This document shows positions 29,280 to 37,859 of a DNA stretch of 64,000 bases, one piece after another. Within the stretch, counting starts at the first letter, position 1, and every line of letters starts with the position of its first letter. This stretch comes from Oceanobacillus luteolus (lineage in GTDB: Bacteria; Bacillota; Bacilli; Bacillales; Amphibacillaceae), in the NCBI RefSeq assembly GCF_023715655.1, contig NZ_JAMBON010000001.1, positions 1 through 64,000 of the forward strand. The letters run 5' to 3'. The translations under genes were made by a program, and so were the position numbers. Under the pieces are notes generated by a model. That model was not told the origin of the DNA. It was given only the letters and a program-made list of their open reading frames with translations, and ran no database searches.

Positions 29280-30380
29280 ATGGAAGTTATTTATTGCGAG
29301 GGTTGTGGAACGAAGATTCAAACTGAAAATAAAGGTGAAATTGGCTACGCGCCAGCAGCTGCTCTTGAAAAGGACATTATTTTATGTCAGCGTTGTTTTC
29401 GATTGAAGCACTATAATGAAACGCAGGATGTTCCTATGACAGATGATGACTACTTAAGGATGGTCAGCAGCATTAGAGATTCTCAAGGGTTGGTTGTACA
29501 CATGATAGACATTTTTGATGTACATGGCAGCCTCATAAGAAGCTTACCTAGGATCACAGGAGAAAATCCAATCATACTTGTAGGAAACAAGCTTGATTTG
29601 TTGCCAAAATCCACGAATGCAAACAAACTTATTCATTGGCTTAAAAAAGAAGCAAAGGATGCTGGAATTAAGGTATTGGATGTCTTTTTGATTTCTTCAG
29701 CTAAAGGTGCTGGGATTGATGACTTAAAAGCAGCGATAGAATATCATCGAAATGACCAGGATGTATATGTAGTTGGTACGACTAATGTTGGTAAATCAAC
29801 ATTTATCAATACTTTGATTAAACAATCGACAGGCCATAAAGATATAATTACAACTTCTTATTTTCCAGGAACCACTCTAGGGTTTATACAAATACCTTTA
29901 GATGAAAGTTCGTCGTTGATCGATACCCCGGGGATCGTGAATAAACAGCAGATTGCCCATTATCTTTCACCAAAAGATTTAAAAATTGTTACCCCGAGAA
30001 AAGAAATCAAATCTCGTGTGTATCAGTTAAATGATAGGCAAACTCTTTTCTTCGGAGGATTAGCCAGATTGGATTTCATTAAAGGGGATAGGCAGTCATT
30101 TATTTGTTATTTTGCCAATGAGTTGGAAATACATCGTACAAAATTGGAGAAAGCAGATGAACTATATGAAAATCATCTTGGTGGTCTACTATCTCCACCA
30201 GATGAAGATAGTTTAAAACTTCTACCATCTTTTACACAACACTCCTTTAAACTTACAGGTGAGAAAAAAGATATTGTTTTTCCTGGTTTAGGTTGGGTAA
30301 CGGTGAGTGGGGAAGAGGCAACTGTAGTCGTACACAGTCCGAAAGATGTTTCTGTTGGAATTAGAAATTCGTTAATATAG
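29280..30380 (+). CDS. yqeH: Circularly permuted ribosome-assembly GTPase YqeH
   Basis: YqeH acts in 30S subunit biogenesis. The 366-residue protein opens with a zinc finger (CEGCGTKIQ and CQRC). The GTPase motifs occur in permuted order: NKLD (G4, about 106), SSAKGAGIDDL (G5), then GTTNVGKSTFIN (G1), a threonine-containing G2 region and DTPG (G3, about 224). A C-terminal RNA-binding-like domain follows. It starts 4 bases after the yqeG stop. Confidence 0.95.
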   Translation: MEVIYCEGCGTKIQTENKGEIGYAPAAALEKDIILCQRCFRLKHYNETQDVPMTDDDYLRMVSSIRDSQGLVVHMIDIFDVHGSLIRSLPRITGENPIILVGNKLDLLPKSTNANKLIHWLKKEAKDAGIKVLDVFLISSAKGAGIDDLKAAIEYHRNDQDVYVVGTTNVGKSTFINTLIKQSTGHKDIITTSYFPGTTLGFIQIPLDESSSLIDTPGIVNKQQIAHYLSPKDLKIVTPRKEIKSRVYQLNDRQTLFFGGLARLDFIKGDRQSFICYFANELEIHRTKLEKADELYENHLGGLLSPPDEDSLKLLPSFTQHSFKLTGEKKDIVFPGLGWVTVSGEEATVVVHSPKDVSVGIRNSLI

Positions 30381-30394
30381 GGGGAATTGGGGAA

Positions 30395-31237
30395 GTGTAT
30401 CAGTTAGGGTTGATTGGTTATCCAATTCAGCATTCATTATCTCCTTGGATTCATCATCGATTACTTGACAATGCTGGATTGGAAGGAAACTATCGTTTAT
30501 TTGAAATTTCGCCAGAAGAGGACTTTGCAGAAAAAATTCAGGAATTAAAATCAAAAGAAATCAAAGGCTTCAATGTGACAGTACCTTATAAACAAAAGAT
30601 CATCCCTTATTTGGATGGCTTGGATTCAACTGCTGAAGAAATGCACGCAGTAAACACTGTAATTCACAAGAATGGAAAATGGTATGGTTATAATACAGAT
30701 GGGATAGGTTACTTACGTTCGCTGGAGCATGCCTATCCAGATTTTTTCAATGACTTGAAAAATAAGGTGCTTATTCTTGGTGCAGGTGGGGCTGCACGCG
30801 CTTTGTTTTACGCTTTGAGTCAAAAAGGATTCGTAAATATCGATATAGCTAACCGTACTTTGAAAAAAGCGGAAGATATTGCGCAGTTGGGCAACAATAA
30901 TAGTAATACAAATGTATTTACCATAGAAAAAGCCAATGAATGCCTCCATAACTATGACTTGATTATCCAGACCACATCAGTCGGAATGAAGAGTTTTGGT
31001 TTAAAACCAATAGTCACTATTGAGCGATTGAAAAAAGATGTAATTGTAAGTGATATCGTGTATCAGCCGATTGTTACGAAGTTTTTACAGGATGCTGAAG
31101 AGCATGGAGCTAGGCTGCTTTTTGGACATACGATGCTTCTTTATCAAGCACAATACGCTTTTGAAATATGGACGAACAAACGAATTGATTTGAAAGATAT
31201 GGAAAATGAATTATTAGCTATTTTGGAAGGAAGATAA
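30395..31237 (+). CDS. aroE: Shikimate dehydrogenase
   Basis: AroE reduces 3-dehydroshikimate to shikimate with NADPH in aromatic amino acid synthesis. The 280-residue protein has the substrate-binding N-terminal domain (GLIGYPIQHSLSPWIHH, GFNVTVPYKQKI with the catalytic Lys). A Rossmann domain (ILGAGGAARALFYAL, NRTLKKAE) and GHTMLLYQAQYAFEIW follow near the end. GTG 30395 sits behind a purine-rich GGGGAATTGGGGAA. It lies inside the ribosome-assembly cluster, as in B. subtilis. Confidence 0.96.
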   Translation: MYQLGLIGYPIQHSLSPWIHHRLLDNAGLEGNYRLFEISPEEDFAEKIQELKSKEIKGFNVTVPYKQKIIPYLDGLDSTAEEMHAVNTVIHKNGKWYGYNTDGIGYLRSLEHAYPDFFNDLKNKVLILGAGGAARALFYALSQKGFVNIDIANRTLKKAEDIAQLGNNNSNTNVFTIEKANECLHNYDLIIQTTSVGMKSFGLKPIVTIERLKKDVIVSDIVYQPIVTKFLQDAEEHGARLLFGHTMLLYQAQYAFEIWTNKRIDLKDMENELLAILEGR

Positions 31238-31238
31238 T

Positions 31239-31529
31239 ATGTTAACAGGAAAACAAAAACGCTTTTTACGATCAGAAGCACATCATGTAAAACCGATTTT
31301 TCAAGTTGGTAAAATTGGAGTAAATGAGAATATGATTGAGCAAATAAAAGATGCTCTAGAGAAAAGGGAACTGATTAAGGTAAGTGTTCTGCAAAATTGT
31401 TTGGAAGACAAAAACACAGTAGCTGAAAAGCTAATCCAAGGAACGGAAGCTGAACTGGTGCAAATTATTGGAAATAACATTGTCCTTTACAAGGAATCAC
31501 TCGAAAATAAACAACTGCAACTACCTTGA
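31239..31529 (+). CDS. YhbY/CRM-domain RNA-binding protein (YqeI)
   Basis: A 96-residue protein made of one CRM domain, found with assembling 50S particles in other bacteria. Family signatures are LTGKQKRFLRSEAHH near the start, the GxxG-like KIGVNENMIEQI, and ELIKVSVLQNCLEDKN. It follows the aroE stop by one base. It probably assists ribosome assembly or intronless RNA folding; the exact target is unknown. Confidence 0.93.
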   Translation: MLTGKQKRFLRSEAHHVKPIFQVGKIGVNENMIEQIKDALEKRELIKVSVLQNCLEDKNTVAEKLIQGTEAELVQIIGNNIVLYKESLENKQLQLP

Positions 31530-31545
31530 AAAGGGTGAGAACAAT

Positions 31546-32124
31546 ATGAAAAGAGTCGGTATTCTGGGAGGAACGTTTGATCCGCCGCATATTGGACATT
31601 TAATTATTGCTGAGGAAGTTCGAACGGCTTTGAGTCTTGAGGAAGTGTGGTTTATTCCAACATATACACCACCACACAAGAACGCTTCGCAAACAGAGGC
31701 TCACCATCGAATTCAAATGACGGAGCTTGCCATCAAATCCAATCCCAATTTTAAACTTAATTCAATTGAGATTGAGCGGTCTGGAAAGTCATATACGATT
31801 GAGACAATCAAGAAGTTGAATCTACTGCATCCCGATTGTGATTTTTACTTTATTATCGGAGCTGATATGGTAGAGTATCTCCCTAATTGGCATCAGGTCG
31901 ATGAGTTGGTGAAGCTCGTACAATTTGTAGGAGTAAAGCGTTCAGGTTATGAACTCCAAACGGAATACGATATAGTAAAAGTAGATATTCCATTAATAGA
32001 TATCTCTTCAACGATGGTCCGAGAAAGGTTGAGAAATAATAAAACAGTCAACTATATCGTTCCAGAAGCTGTGTTTGCCTATATTAGGGGTGAAAGTTTA
32101 TATGGATTTAAACAAAGCAATTGA
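31546..32124 (+). CDS. nadD: Nicotinate-nucleotide adenylyltransferase
   Basis: NadD forms deamido-NAD from nicotinate mononucleotide and ATP. The 192-residue protein starts MKRVGILGGTFDPPHIGHL with the HxGH nucleotidyltransferase motif. It has PTYTPPHK and ends with ISSTMVRERL, the second ATP-binding motif. The start at 31546 follows AAAAGGGTGAG. Its last 23 bases overlap yqeK, showing tight coupling. Confidence 0.96.
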   Translation: MKRVGILGGTFDPPHIGHLIIAEEVRTALSLEEVWFIPTYTPPHKNASQTEAHHRIQMTELAIKSNPNFKLNSIEIERSGKSYTIETIKKLNLLHPDCDFYFIIGADMVEYLPNWHQVDELVKLVQFVGVKRSGYELQTEYDIVKVDIPLIDISSTMVRERLRNNKTVNYIVPEAVFAYIRGESLYGFKQSN

Positions 32125-32686
32125 CTTGGTTAAAGCTGAACTTGTTCAATCAAGATTTGAACACACATTACGTGTAGCAGAAGTAAGTAAAGAATTAGCG
32201 GTTGTATACGGTGTTGCAGTGGATAAGGTACAGCTAGCAGCTATTCTCCATGACTACGCAAAAAATTGGCCAAGTGAAAAGTTAAAAAGTTATATTTTAG
32301 ACAATGGTTTGCCAAGGGAACTCTTGGATTTTGATAAGGAATTATGGCATGGACCGGTCGGGGCACACTTATTTGAGAATCAGTATGGAGTTGTTGATCA
32401 GGATATATTAAATGCGATAAGGTTCCATACGACAGGTAGAGCAGAAATGAGTCTAGTCGAAATGATCCTTTATCTTGCAGATTATATTGAACCAGGAAGA
32501 AGCTTTCCTGGGTTACAAGAAGTTCGCCAAGCAAGCGAAAAAAACTTGAAATATGCCTGTTGGTTAGTAGCTAGGAATACGATAATGTATTTAATGAAAA
32601 AGAATGCCACTATCCACCCCGATTCGTTTTATGCATATAATGATTTTACAAGGTATATAAAAACGGAGGGATTATTGAATGGATAA
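32102..32686 (+). CDS. yqeK: HD-domain hydrolase YqeK (Ap4A hydrolase family)
   Basis: The family contains metal-dependent symmetrical Ap4A hydrolases. The 194-residue protein carries the HD metal site: H in RFEHTLRVAE (about 20), HD in ILHDYAKNW (about 48-49), H in LWHGPVGAH, H in IRFHTTGR (about 107) and D in YLADYIEPGR. The ATG at 32102 is inside the end of nadD, and the gene overlaps rsfS by 8 bases. Confidence 0.93.
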   Translation: MDLNKAIDLVKAELVQSRFEHTLRVAEVSKELAVVYGVAVDKVQLAAILHDYAKNWPSEKLKSYILDNGLPRELLDFDKELWHGPVGAHLFENQYGVVDQDILNAIRFHTTGRAEMSLVEMILYLADYIEPGRSFPGLQEVRQASEKNLKYACWLVARNTIMYLMKKNATIHPDSFYAYNDFTRYIKTEGLLNG

Positions 32687-33035
32687 TAAGCAAATCGTTC
32701 AATTGATTGCGGACGCTTGTGATGATAAACGTGCAGAAGATATTATTGCCTTAGATATGAACCAGGTATCATTAGTAGCAGATTATTTTCTTATCTGTCA
32801 TGGGAGTACAGAGCGTCAAGTCCAAGCAATCGCAAGAGGAATTAAAGATAAGATGGATGAACATCAAATTGATGTAAGACGTATGGAAGGGTTTGAACAG
32901 GCCCGTTGGATACTTATCGATGTTGGGGATATTGTTTGTCATGTATTCCACAAAGACGAACGCAGCTACTATAATCTGGAAAGATTATGGGGAGATGCCG
33001 AAGAAGTTGCGTTGCATATTGGACAAGAGGGCTAG
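32679..33035 (+). CDS. rsfS: Ribosomal silencing factor RsfS
   Basis: RsfS binds L14 and prevents subunit joining when nutrients run out. It is 118 residues long with the standard pattern: SLVADYFLICHGSTERQVQAIA, EGFEQARWILIDVGDIVCHVF and YYNLERLWGDA. It overlaps yqeK by 8 bases and is followed after 2 bases by yqeM. Confidence 0.95.
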   Translation: MDNKQIVQLIADACDDKRAEDIIALDMNQVSLVADYFLICHGSTERQVQAIARGIKDKMDEHQIDVRRMEGFEQARWILIDVGDIVCHVFHKDERSYYNLERLWGDAEEVALHIGQEG

Positions 33036-33037
33036 TG

Positions 33038-33781
33038 ATGGCCTATGGACAGATGGCTATGGTGTATGACCATTTAATGGCACATGCACCATACGAAAAA
33101 TGGGTGGAATTCACCGAAGAAATGTTTAAAGAACATGAAAAATCAATTCATCATATCGCTGATCTAGGTTGTGGAACGGGTGAAATCACCACTCTTCTGG
33201 CAAAAAAAGGCTATCAGATAGTCGGTGTAGATTACTCTGAAGAGATGCTCACACTTGCTGAATCGAAGGCCATGGAAAATAATGTATCCGTTACTTGGTT
33301 GCATCAGGATATAAGGAGTTTAGATGGTCTAGAAAATCTTGATGCAGCAGTAAGTTATTGTGACGTGATGAATTACATTACCGAACCGGAAGATATAAAA
33401 GCAACATTTCACAATGTATACCAATCATTAAAGCAGGATGGACTGTTCCTCTTCGATGTTCACCATCTCGACTATATATTAGATCATTATATTAACCAAA
33501 CTTTTGCCGAAGTAACCGATGAAGCTTCATATATTTGGTTTTGTTCACCTGGAGAAGAACTGGGTGAAATGTATCATGACTTAACATTCTTTTATTTGAT
33601 GAACGAAAAATATGAAAGGTTTGATGAACAACATCATCAACAAACCTATTCCATAAATTTTTATAAAGAAATTTTAGAAGACGTTGGCTTTAAAAACGTT
33701 AAAGTTTATGCAGATTTTAACACGAAACAATCAAATATAGATGATAACACAGCGAGAATCTTTTTTTCCGCGGTAAAATAA
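33038..33781 (+). CDS. Class I SAM-dependent methyltransferase YqeM
   Basis: A 247-residue methyltransferase whose substrate is not known. The SAM-binding loop is ADLGCGTGEITTLL (about 44-57), followed by GVDYSEEM and the motif AAVSYCDVMNYI. The ATG at 33038 is used because the longer frame to 32987 lies inside rsfS. The stop codon is within a hairpin terminator (33777-33812) that ends the yqeG-yqeM unit. In B. subtilis it precedes comER, which is not present here. Confidence 0.92.
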   Translation: MAYGQMAMVYDHLMAHAPYEKWVEFTEEMFKEHEKSIHHIADLGCGTGEITTLLAKKGYQIVGVDYSEEMLTLAESKAMENNVSVTWLHQDIRSLDGLENLDAAVSYCDVMNYITEPEDIKATFHNVYQSLKQDGLFLFDVHHLDYILDHYINQTFAEVTDEASYIWFCSPGEELGEMYHDLTFFYLMNEKYERFDEQHHQQTYSINFYKEILEDVGFKNVKVYADFNTKQSNIDDNTARIFFSAVK

Positions 33782-33812
33782 TCGAGATAATACAATATCT
33801 CGATTATTTTTT
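33777..33812 (+). terminator. Terminator of the yqeG-yqeM operon
   Basis: AATAATCGAGATA pairs with TATCTCGATTATT, followed by T residues. The stop codon of yqeM lies in the 5' arm. Confidence 0.85.
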
Positions 33813-33910
33813 TGTAAGAAGGAGTTTTGCATTCTGTGTCGAATCCTTAAGATGAAAGTATCCCCCCTTAAACAATTCACTCCAAAACTATACTTCAATT
33901 TCCTCTAAGG

Positions 33911-34519
33911 ATGTGGTCCTCAAAAATGTCTGATACAGTGAAGAAGCTAGTATTTGTAGCCGGAATCGGAATGGCTGTCATCCTGTTTTTTTTCCTTACA
34001 GAGAATTCGGTGAAAGAAGATAATCATTCAAAAAGCATCCTTGCAGCAAAAGAAACAGGAGATTCCATCGTTCGTCCAGCAGAAGAAGTAAGTCCTGAAT
34101 ATGCTATTGTAGATATTAAAGGTGAGGTGAATAAACCGGGAGTATACGAGATTAGCCTTGACTCCAGAGTAAATGACGTCATTGAACTTGCCGGTGGTTT
34201 TACGGACCATGCCGATACCCATCTGATAAATCTTGCACAGAAGATTCAGGACGAGATGTCCATTATCGTATATAAAAAGGGAGACGAAAATAATACCGCA
34301 GGATCTGGGAACGGCAATGCACAAGGGAAAGTTCGCATTAATTATGCCACTGTTGAAGAGATACAATCCTTAAATGGAATTGGGCCTTCCAAGGCGCAGG
34401 CAATTATACAATATCGAGAGGAACATGGACTATTCCAAGTTCCAGAAGATTTATTGAATGTTTCAGGGATTGGCGAGAAAACATTACAAAATTTTATTGA
34501 CCAAATTCAAGTACCTTAA
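33911..34519 (+). CDS. comEA: Late competence DNA receptor ComEA
   Basis: ComEA binds incoming double-stranded DNA outside the membrane. The 202-residue protein has one N-terminal membrane anchor (about 12-28), an SLBB domain (about 58-115, IKGEVNKPGVYEI) and two helix-hairpin-helix motifs at the C-terminus (LNGIGPSKAQAI and VSGIGEKTLQNF). AAGG touches ATG 33911 directly, and ATG 33926 is an alternative; neither has a well-spaced site. comEB and comEC follow in order. Confidence 0.94.
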   Translation: MWSSKMSDTVKKLVFVAGIGMAVILFFFLTENSVKEDNHSKSILAAKETGDSIVRPAEEVSPEYAIVDIKGEVNKPGVYEISLDSRVNDVIELAGGFTDHADTHLINLAQKIQDEMSIIVYKKGDENNTAGSGNGNAQGKVRINYATVEEIQSLNGIGPSKAQAIIQYREEHGLFQVPEDLLNVSGIGEKTLQNFIDQIQVP

Positions 34520-34587
34520 GAAGTTTGACTAATATCACTGTTCATAGTTAAACTGGATGTAATATGTTGTTTTGGGGGGATATGCAA

Positions 34588-35148
34588 TTGGACAGAATTT
34601 CATGGGACCAATATTTTATGGCACAGAGCCATTTGCTTGCTTTAAGGAGTACATGCACCAGGCTGATGGTCGGTGCTACAATCGTTAGGGACAAACGTAT
34701 TATTGCTGGAGGGTATAACGGAAGTGTCTCTGGTAGTGTACATTGCGTTGATGAAGGCTGCTATGTCATTGATGGCCATTGTGTCCGAACGGTGCATGCA
34801 GAAGCCAATGCCCTCTTGCAATGTGCGAAGTTTGGTGCCTCAACCGATGGCGCGGACATTTACGTTACCCATTTTCCTTGTTTACAATGCTGCAAGCAAT
34901 TGATTCAAAGCGGAATTCGTACAGTGTACTATGCAGAGGATTATCGAAATCATGAGTATGCAATTGAACTGTTTAAAGAAACTGGTGTAAAAACGATAAA
35001 AGTTACTTTAGACTATCTTGCATTTGATACGAATTATCAAGAAAAACAAAAACTTATTGAAAGGCTATACGCTGAACTTGATAAGAATAATGCTGATGGA
35101 GAAATCCAAGAATTAAAAAAAGAAGTTGAACGATTGTTTTTGAATTAA
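34588..35148 (+). CDS. comEB: ComE operon protein 2 (dCMP deaminase family)
   Basis: A zinc-dependent deaminase fold of 186 residues. The active-site motifs are HAEANALLQC (zinc His and catalytic Glu, about 71-72) and PCLQCC. TTG at 34588 is 7 bases after GGGGGGA and gives MDRISWDQYFMAQSHLLALRSTC, matching the family start. ATGs at 34564 and 34582 are badly placed. It lies between comEA and comEC. Deamination of dCMP is likely by family, but a need for it in transformation is not established. Confidence 0.92.
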   Translation: MDRISWDQYFMAQSHLLALRSTCTRLMVGATIVRDKRIIAGGYNGSVSGSVHCVDEGCYVIDGHCVRTVHAEANALLQCAKFGASTDGADIYVTHFPCLQCCKQLIQSGIRTVYYAEDYRNHEYAIELFKETGVKTIKVTLDYLAFDTNYQEKQKLIERLYAELDKNNADGEIQELKKEVERLFLN

Positions 35149-35252
35149 TTAATCGAACGTACATATCATTTTTGTGCAGACCAAATACACTCCAGAAATT
35201 AAGGAGGTGTTTGGACTGCCTAATTGCAAGCAATTAACTATTAGGAGAATAA

Positions 35253-37541
35253 ATGATGAAAGGTTATTGGCATATTGTCGCTTTGTCCGCTTCAATAGCC
35301 GTCATTTCTGTGATTCTAGGTAAAAATTTATTTCTCTTCGTATTCCTTTGGCTAGTATTCCTCTATTTAAATCAACGGTTAAAAATCATTCCTTTTCTAC
35401 TATCCATATGTTCTTTTCTCTTTTTCCTAGTTTATTTACCTGCGATAAACTTAGTAGCTGATACTTCCTCTGAAATTACCAGTCAAAATCTCATCCTCGG
35501 AAAAATTATCGAATATCCCGCCATTCAATCGAATAAAATTGAGTTCATCTTAGAAGAAATGGACTCAGAAGAAAAGATAATGGTGCTATATTTCCCGCAA
35601 AATGATGAAATCAAAACAGAAGAAGCGTCGCACATACGATACGGTGGATTTTGTACGGTAAAAGGAGAACTGGAACTTCCCCAAAGTGCAAGAAATCCAG
35701 GTGAATTTGATTATCGTGAGTTTTTATTGACAAAAGGAATCACCAAGCAGGTGGTTGTAAATGATTTAACTCAGATCGAATGTGAGGGAGCCTCCTTCTG
35801 GCACCGGTTCTTTTCTCTGCGGATCCAGTTAATACGTCAAGCTCAAGAAAATATTAGCGATTATAGCGCTGCATGGGTAAGTGCTCTTGTACTTGGTGAT
35901 GATTCCTTGATAGATGATCATGTCATTAAGCTGTTTCAGGATTGGGGATTATCACATATTCTAGCAATATCCGGCCTCCATATAGGGATAGTTGTAGGGA
36001 TAATTTATTTGTTATTAATAAAATCGAATGTGATGACTAAGGAAAAATCAGAGCTTATCATTTTGTTTTTCCTTCCGGTATATGCAGTTCTGGCGGGGGG
36101 AGAGCCTTCGGTTTTACGTGCATGCTCAATGGTTCTACTTCTATTAGTATTACGTCGATTAAAAATCAACGTATCTGCTCTTGATATCATTAGTATAGTT
36201 TTTATTGTCCTTCTCCTCTCAAACCCTTATCTGATTTACCACATCGGCTTTCAATTCTCTTTTATTGTGACATTTGGAATAATCTTATCTCGAAATTGGC
36301 TGTCTTCCGTATCTTCTCGAACTTATCAATTGTTGATAATTAGCTTTATTTCTCAAATGATCATTTTACCTATTCAATTTAATTATTTTTCAATTTTTCA
36401 ATCTCTATCTATTCTAGTTAACCTAGTAATCGTCCCATATTTTTCATTATTTGTGATCCCATTTATGTTTTTCCTCTTGTTGTTTTCCTTTCTCCCCAAC
36501 TCCATTTTGCAATCCTTCGATGCGGTGTTTGTTGGCATTCATCTCCGTGTTATTGGAGTAGTGGAATGGATAGATGAAATATTATATTATCCGTTGTATT
36601 TATCTGATTTGCCAGTATGGTTCTTTGTTTTATATTATTTAACCCTGCTTACTGCATTGTTTTTTGTTGAAAAAGGCTGTTTGAAAGAAGCGTTGACTGG
36701 TTTTATATCAGTTTCTCTATTAATAATAGGATATGCTGCGATACCTTATTTCTCAGATGATGGTTCAGTTACGATGCTGGATATTGGCCAGGGAGATGCT
36801 TTTATTATTGAATTACCGTATCGCAAAGGAGTGTTTATGATTGATGCTGGTGCAAAGTTTTCCTTTGAGGATATGCAACCATCTCCTTCCGTATATCAGC
36901 GAATTATTAAGCCTTACCTGCGTGCTAATGGTATCCATCATATTGATGCCTTGTTTCTGACTCATGAGGATATCGACCATATGGGCAGTGTAGAATTCAT
37001 GTTAGATGCTGGAATTGTGGGTGCGGTATATGTCAGTGACTATTTTGATATTTCTACTAGTCTATTAAACAAAATGGAGGATAATAATATACCAATATAT
37101 CGGTTAACGGCAGGTGAGTTGATTACCATTGGAGATCAATCATTTACGGTCTTGGGTCCGAGCAAAGATAGGCGAAAATCCAATGAAAATTCATTAGTAC
37201 TACATGCAGAAATAGGTGGGAAAAGTTGGTTGTTTACAGGGGATATAAGCAAAACGGAAGAGTTAGAAATTATAAATGACTACCGATTGAATGCGGATAT
37301 CATTAAAATTGCCCATCATGGCAGTGATACGTCATCCGATCCGTTATTTCTTGAATCCCTTCAAAGTGAGGTTGCGTTCATACCAGTAGGCGAGAATAAT
37401 GCATACGGTCACCCTTCCTCAGAAGTTATCCATAGACTCGAAGAACTAGGAGTCCGGGTGTTTCGTACAGACCAACACGGTGCGGTACAATATAATTTTA
37501 GCAACAAAGACGGCTATTTCCAAACGTTTTTAGGCAATTAA
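35253..37541 (+). CDS. comEC: DNA internalisation channel ComEC/Rec2
   Basis: ComEC forms the membrane channel for single-stranded DNA entry. The 762-residue protein has N-terminal helices and a DUF4131/OB region (about 65-190), then the Competence core of about ten helices (230-500, with ILAISGLHIGIV and LLSNPYLIYHIGFQFSF). The C-terminal metallo-beta-lactamase domain follows (MLDIGQGDAFIIE, LTHEDIDHMGS, IKIAHHGSDTSSDP). All metal ligands of the HxxxDH type are present, suggesting an active nuclease. AGGAG precedes ATG 35253. Confidence 0.95.
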   Translation: MMKGYWHIVALSASIAVISVILGKNLFLFVFLWLVFLYLNQRLKIIPFLLSICSFLFFLVYLPAINLVADTSSEITSQNLILGKIIEYPAIQSNKIEFILEEMDSEEKIMVLYFPQNDEIKTEEASHIRYGGFCTVKGELELPQSARNPGEFDYREFLLTKGITKQVVVNDLTQIECEGASFWHRFFSLRIQLIRQAQENISDYSAAWVSALVLGDDSLIDDHVIKLFQDWGLSHILAISGLHIGIVVGIIYLLLIKSNVMTKEKSELIILFFLPVYAVLAGGEPSVLRACSMVLLLLVLRRLKINVSALDIISIVFIVLLLSNPYLIYHIGFQFSFIVTFGIILSRNWLSSVSSRTYQLLIISFISQMIILPIQFNYFSIFQSLSILVNLVIVPYFSLFVIPFMFFLLLFSFLPNSILQSFDAVFVGIHLRVIGVVEWIDEILYYPLYLSDLPVWFFVLYYLTLLTALFFVEKGCLKEALTGFISVSLLIIGYAAIPYFSDDGSVTMLDIGQGDAFIIELPYRKGVFMIDAGAKFSFEDMQPSPSVYQRIIKPYLRANGIHHIDALFLTHEDIDHMGSVEFMLDAGIVGAVYVSDYFDISTSLLNKMEDNNIPIYRLTAGELITIGDQSFTVLGPSKDRRKSNENSLVLHAEIGGKSWLFTGDISKTEELEIINDYRLNADIIKIAHHGSDTSSDPLFLESLQSEVAFIPVGENNAYGHPSSEVIHRLEELGVRVFRTDQHGAVQYNFSNKDGYFQTFLGN

Positions 37542-37542
37542 A

Positions 37543-37574
37543 AAAAGAGACTCATCTAACTAGTCTCTTTTCTA
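37543..37574. terminator. Bidirectional terminator between comEC and yqzM
   Basis: AAAAGAGACT (37543-37552) pairs with AGTCTCTTTT (37562-37571). A and T runs on either side allow use by both converging genes. Confidence 0.8.
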
Positions 37575-37588
37575 AAATTGCCATTTTA

Positions 37589-37723
37589 TTATCCACCTAG
37601 TACATTAAATGCTACTCCAATTCCAAATATAAGGAAAAAGAATAAGAATGAGAAGACAAAACCTAGACCTGAATCAATGATATCGTTGTTTTTAGACTGT
37701 GGATTTTTTTCGAATTCGTTCAT
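37589..37723 (-). CDS. YqzM family small membrane protein, 44 residues
   Basis: Translated by hand from 37723 to 37589: MNEFEKNPQSKNNDIIDSG, then a hydrophobic helix (VFSFLFFFLIFGIGVAF) and NVLGG. It is a single-pass membrane peptide of the YqzM type, which lies between comEC and holA in B. subtilis, also in the opposite orientation. GGAGGGG precedes two adjacent ATGs (37726 and 37723); spacing favours the second. The function is unknown. Confidence 0.85.
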   Translation of the reverse strand: MNEFEKNPQSKNNDIIDSGLGFVFSFLFFFLIFGIGVAFNVLGG

Positions 37724-37859
37724 CATTACCCCTCCTATCATCCATCTTTAGTATAAGATAAACTAAAAGAAAAATCCAATTGTTTCTTTTCAGCTACATT
37801 GCCTTATTCCCATATGGTACAATTTAGATGAGATAGAAAGATAATTGGAGTGGTTCGTC

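Noticed and set aside
33820-33910. ComK box upstream of comEA
   Set aside because: Only AAAA-N5-CTTC type partial matches are seen; no paired AAAAN5TTTT sites.
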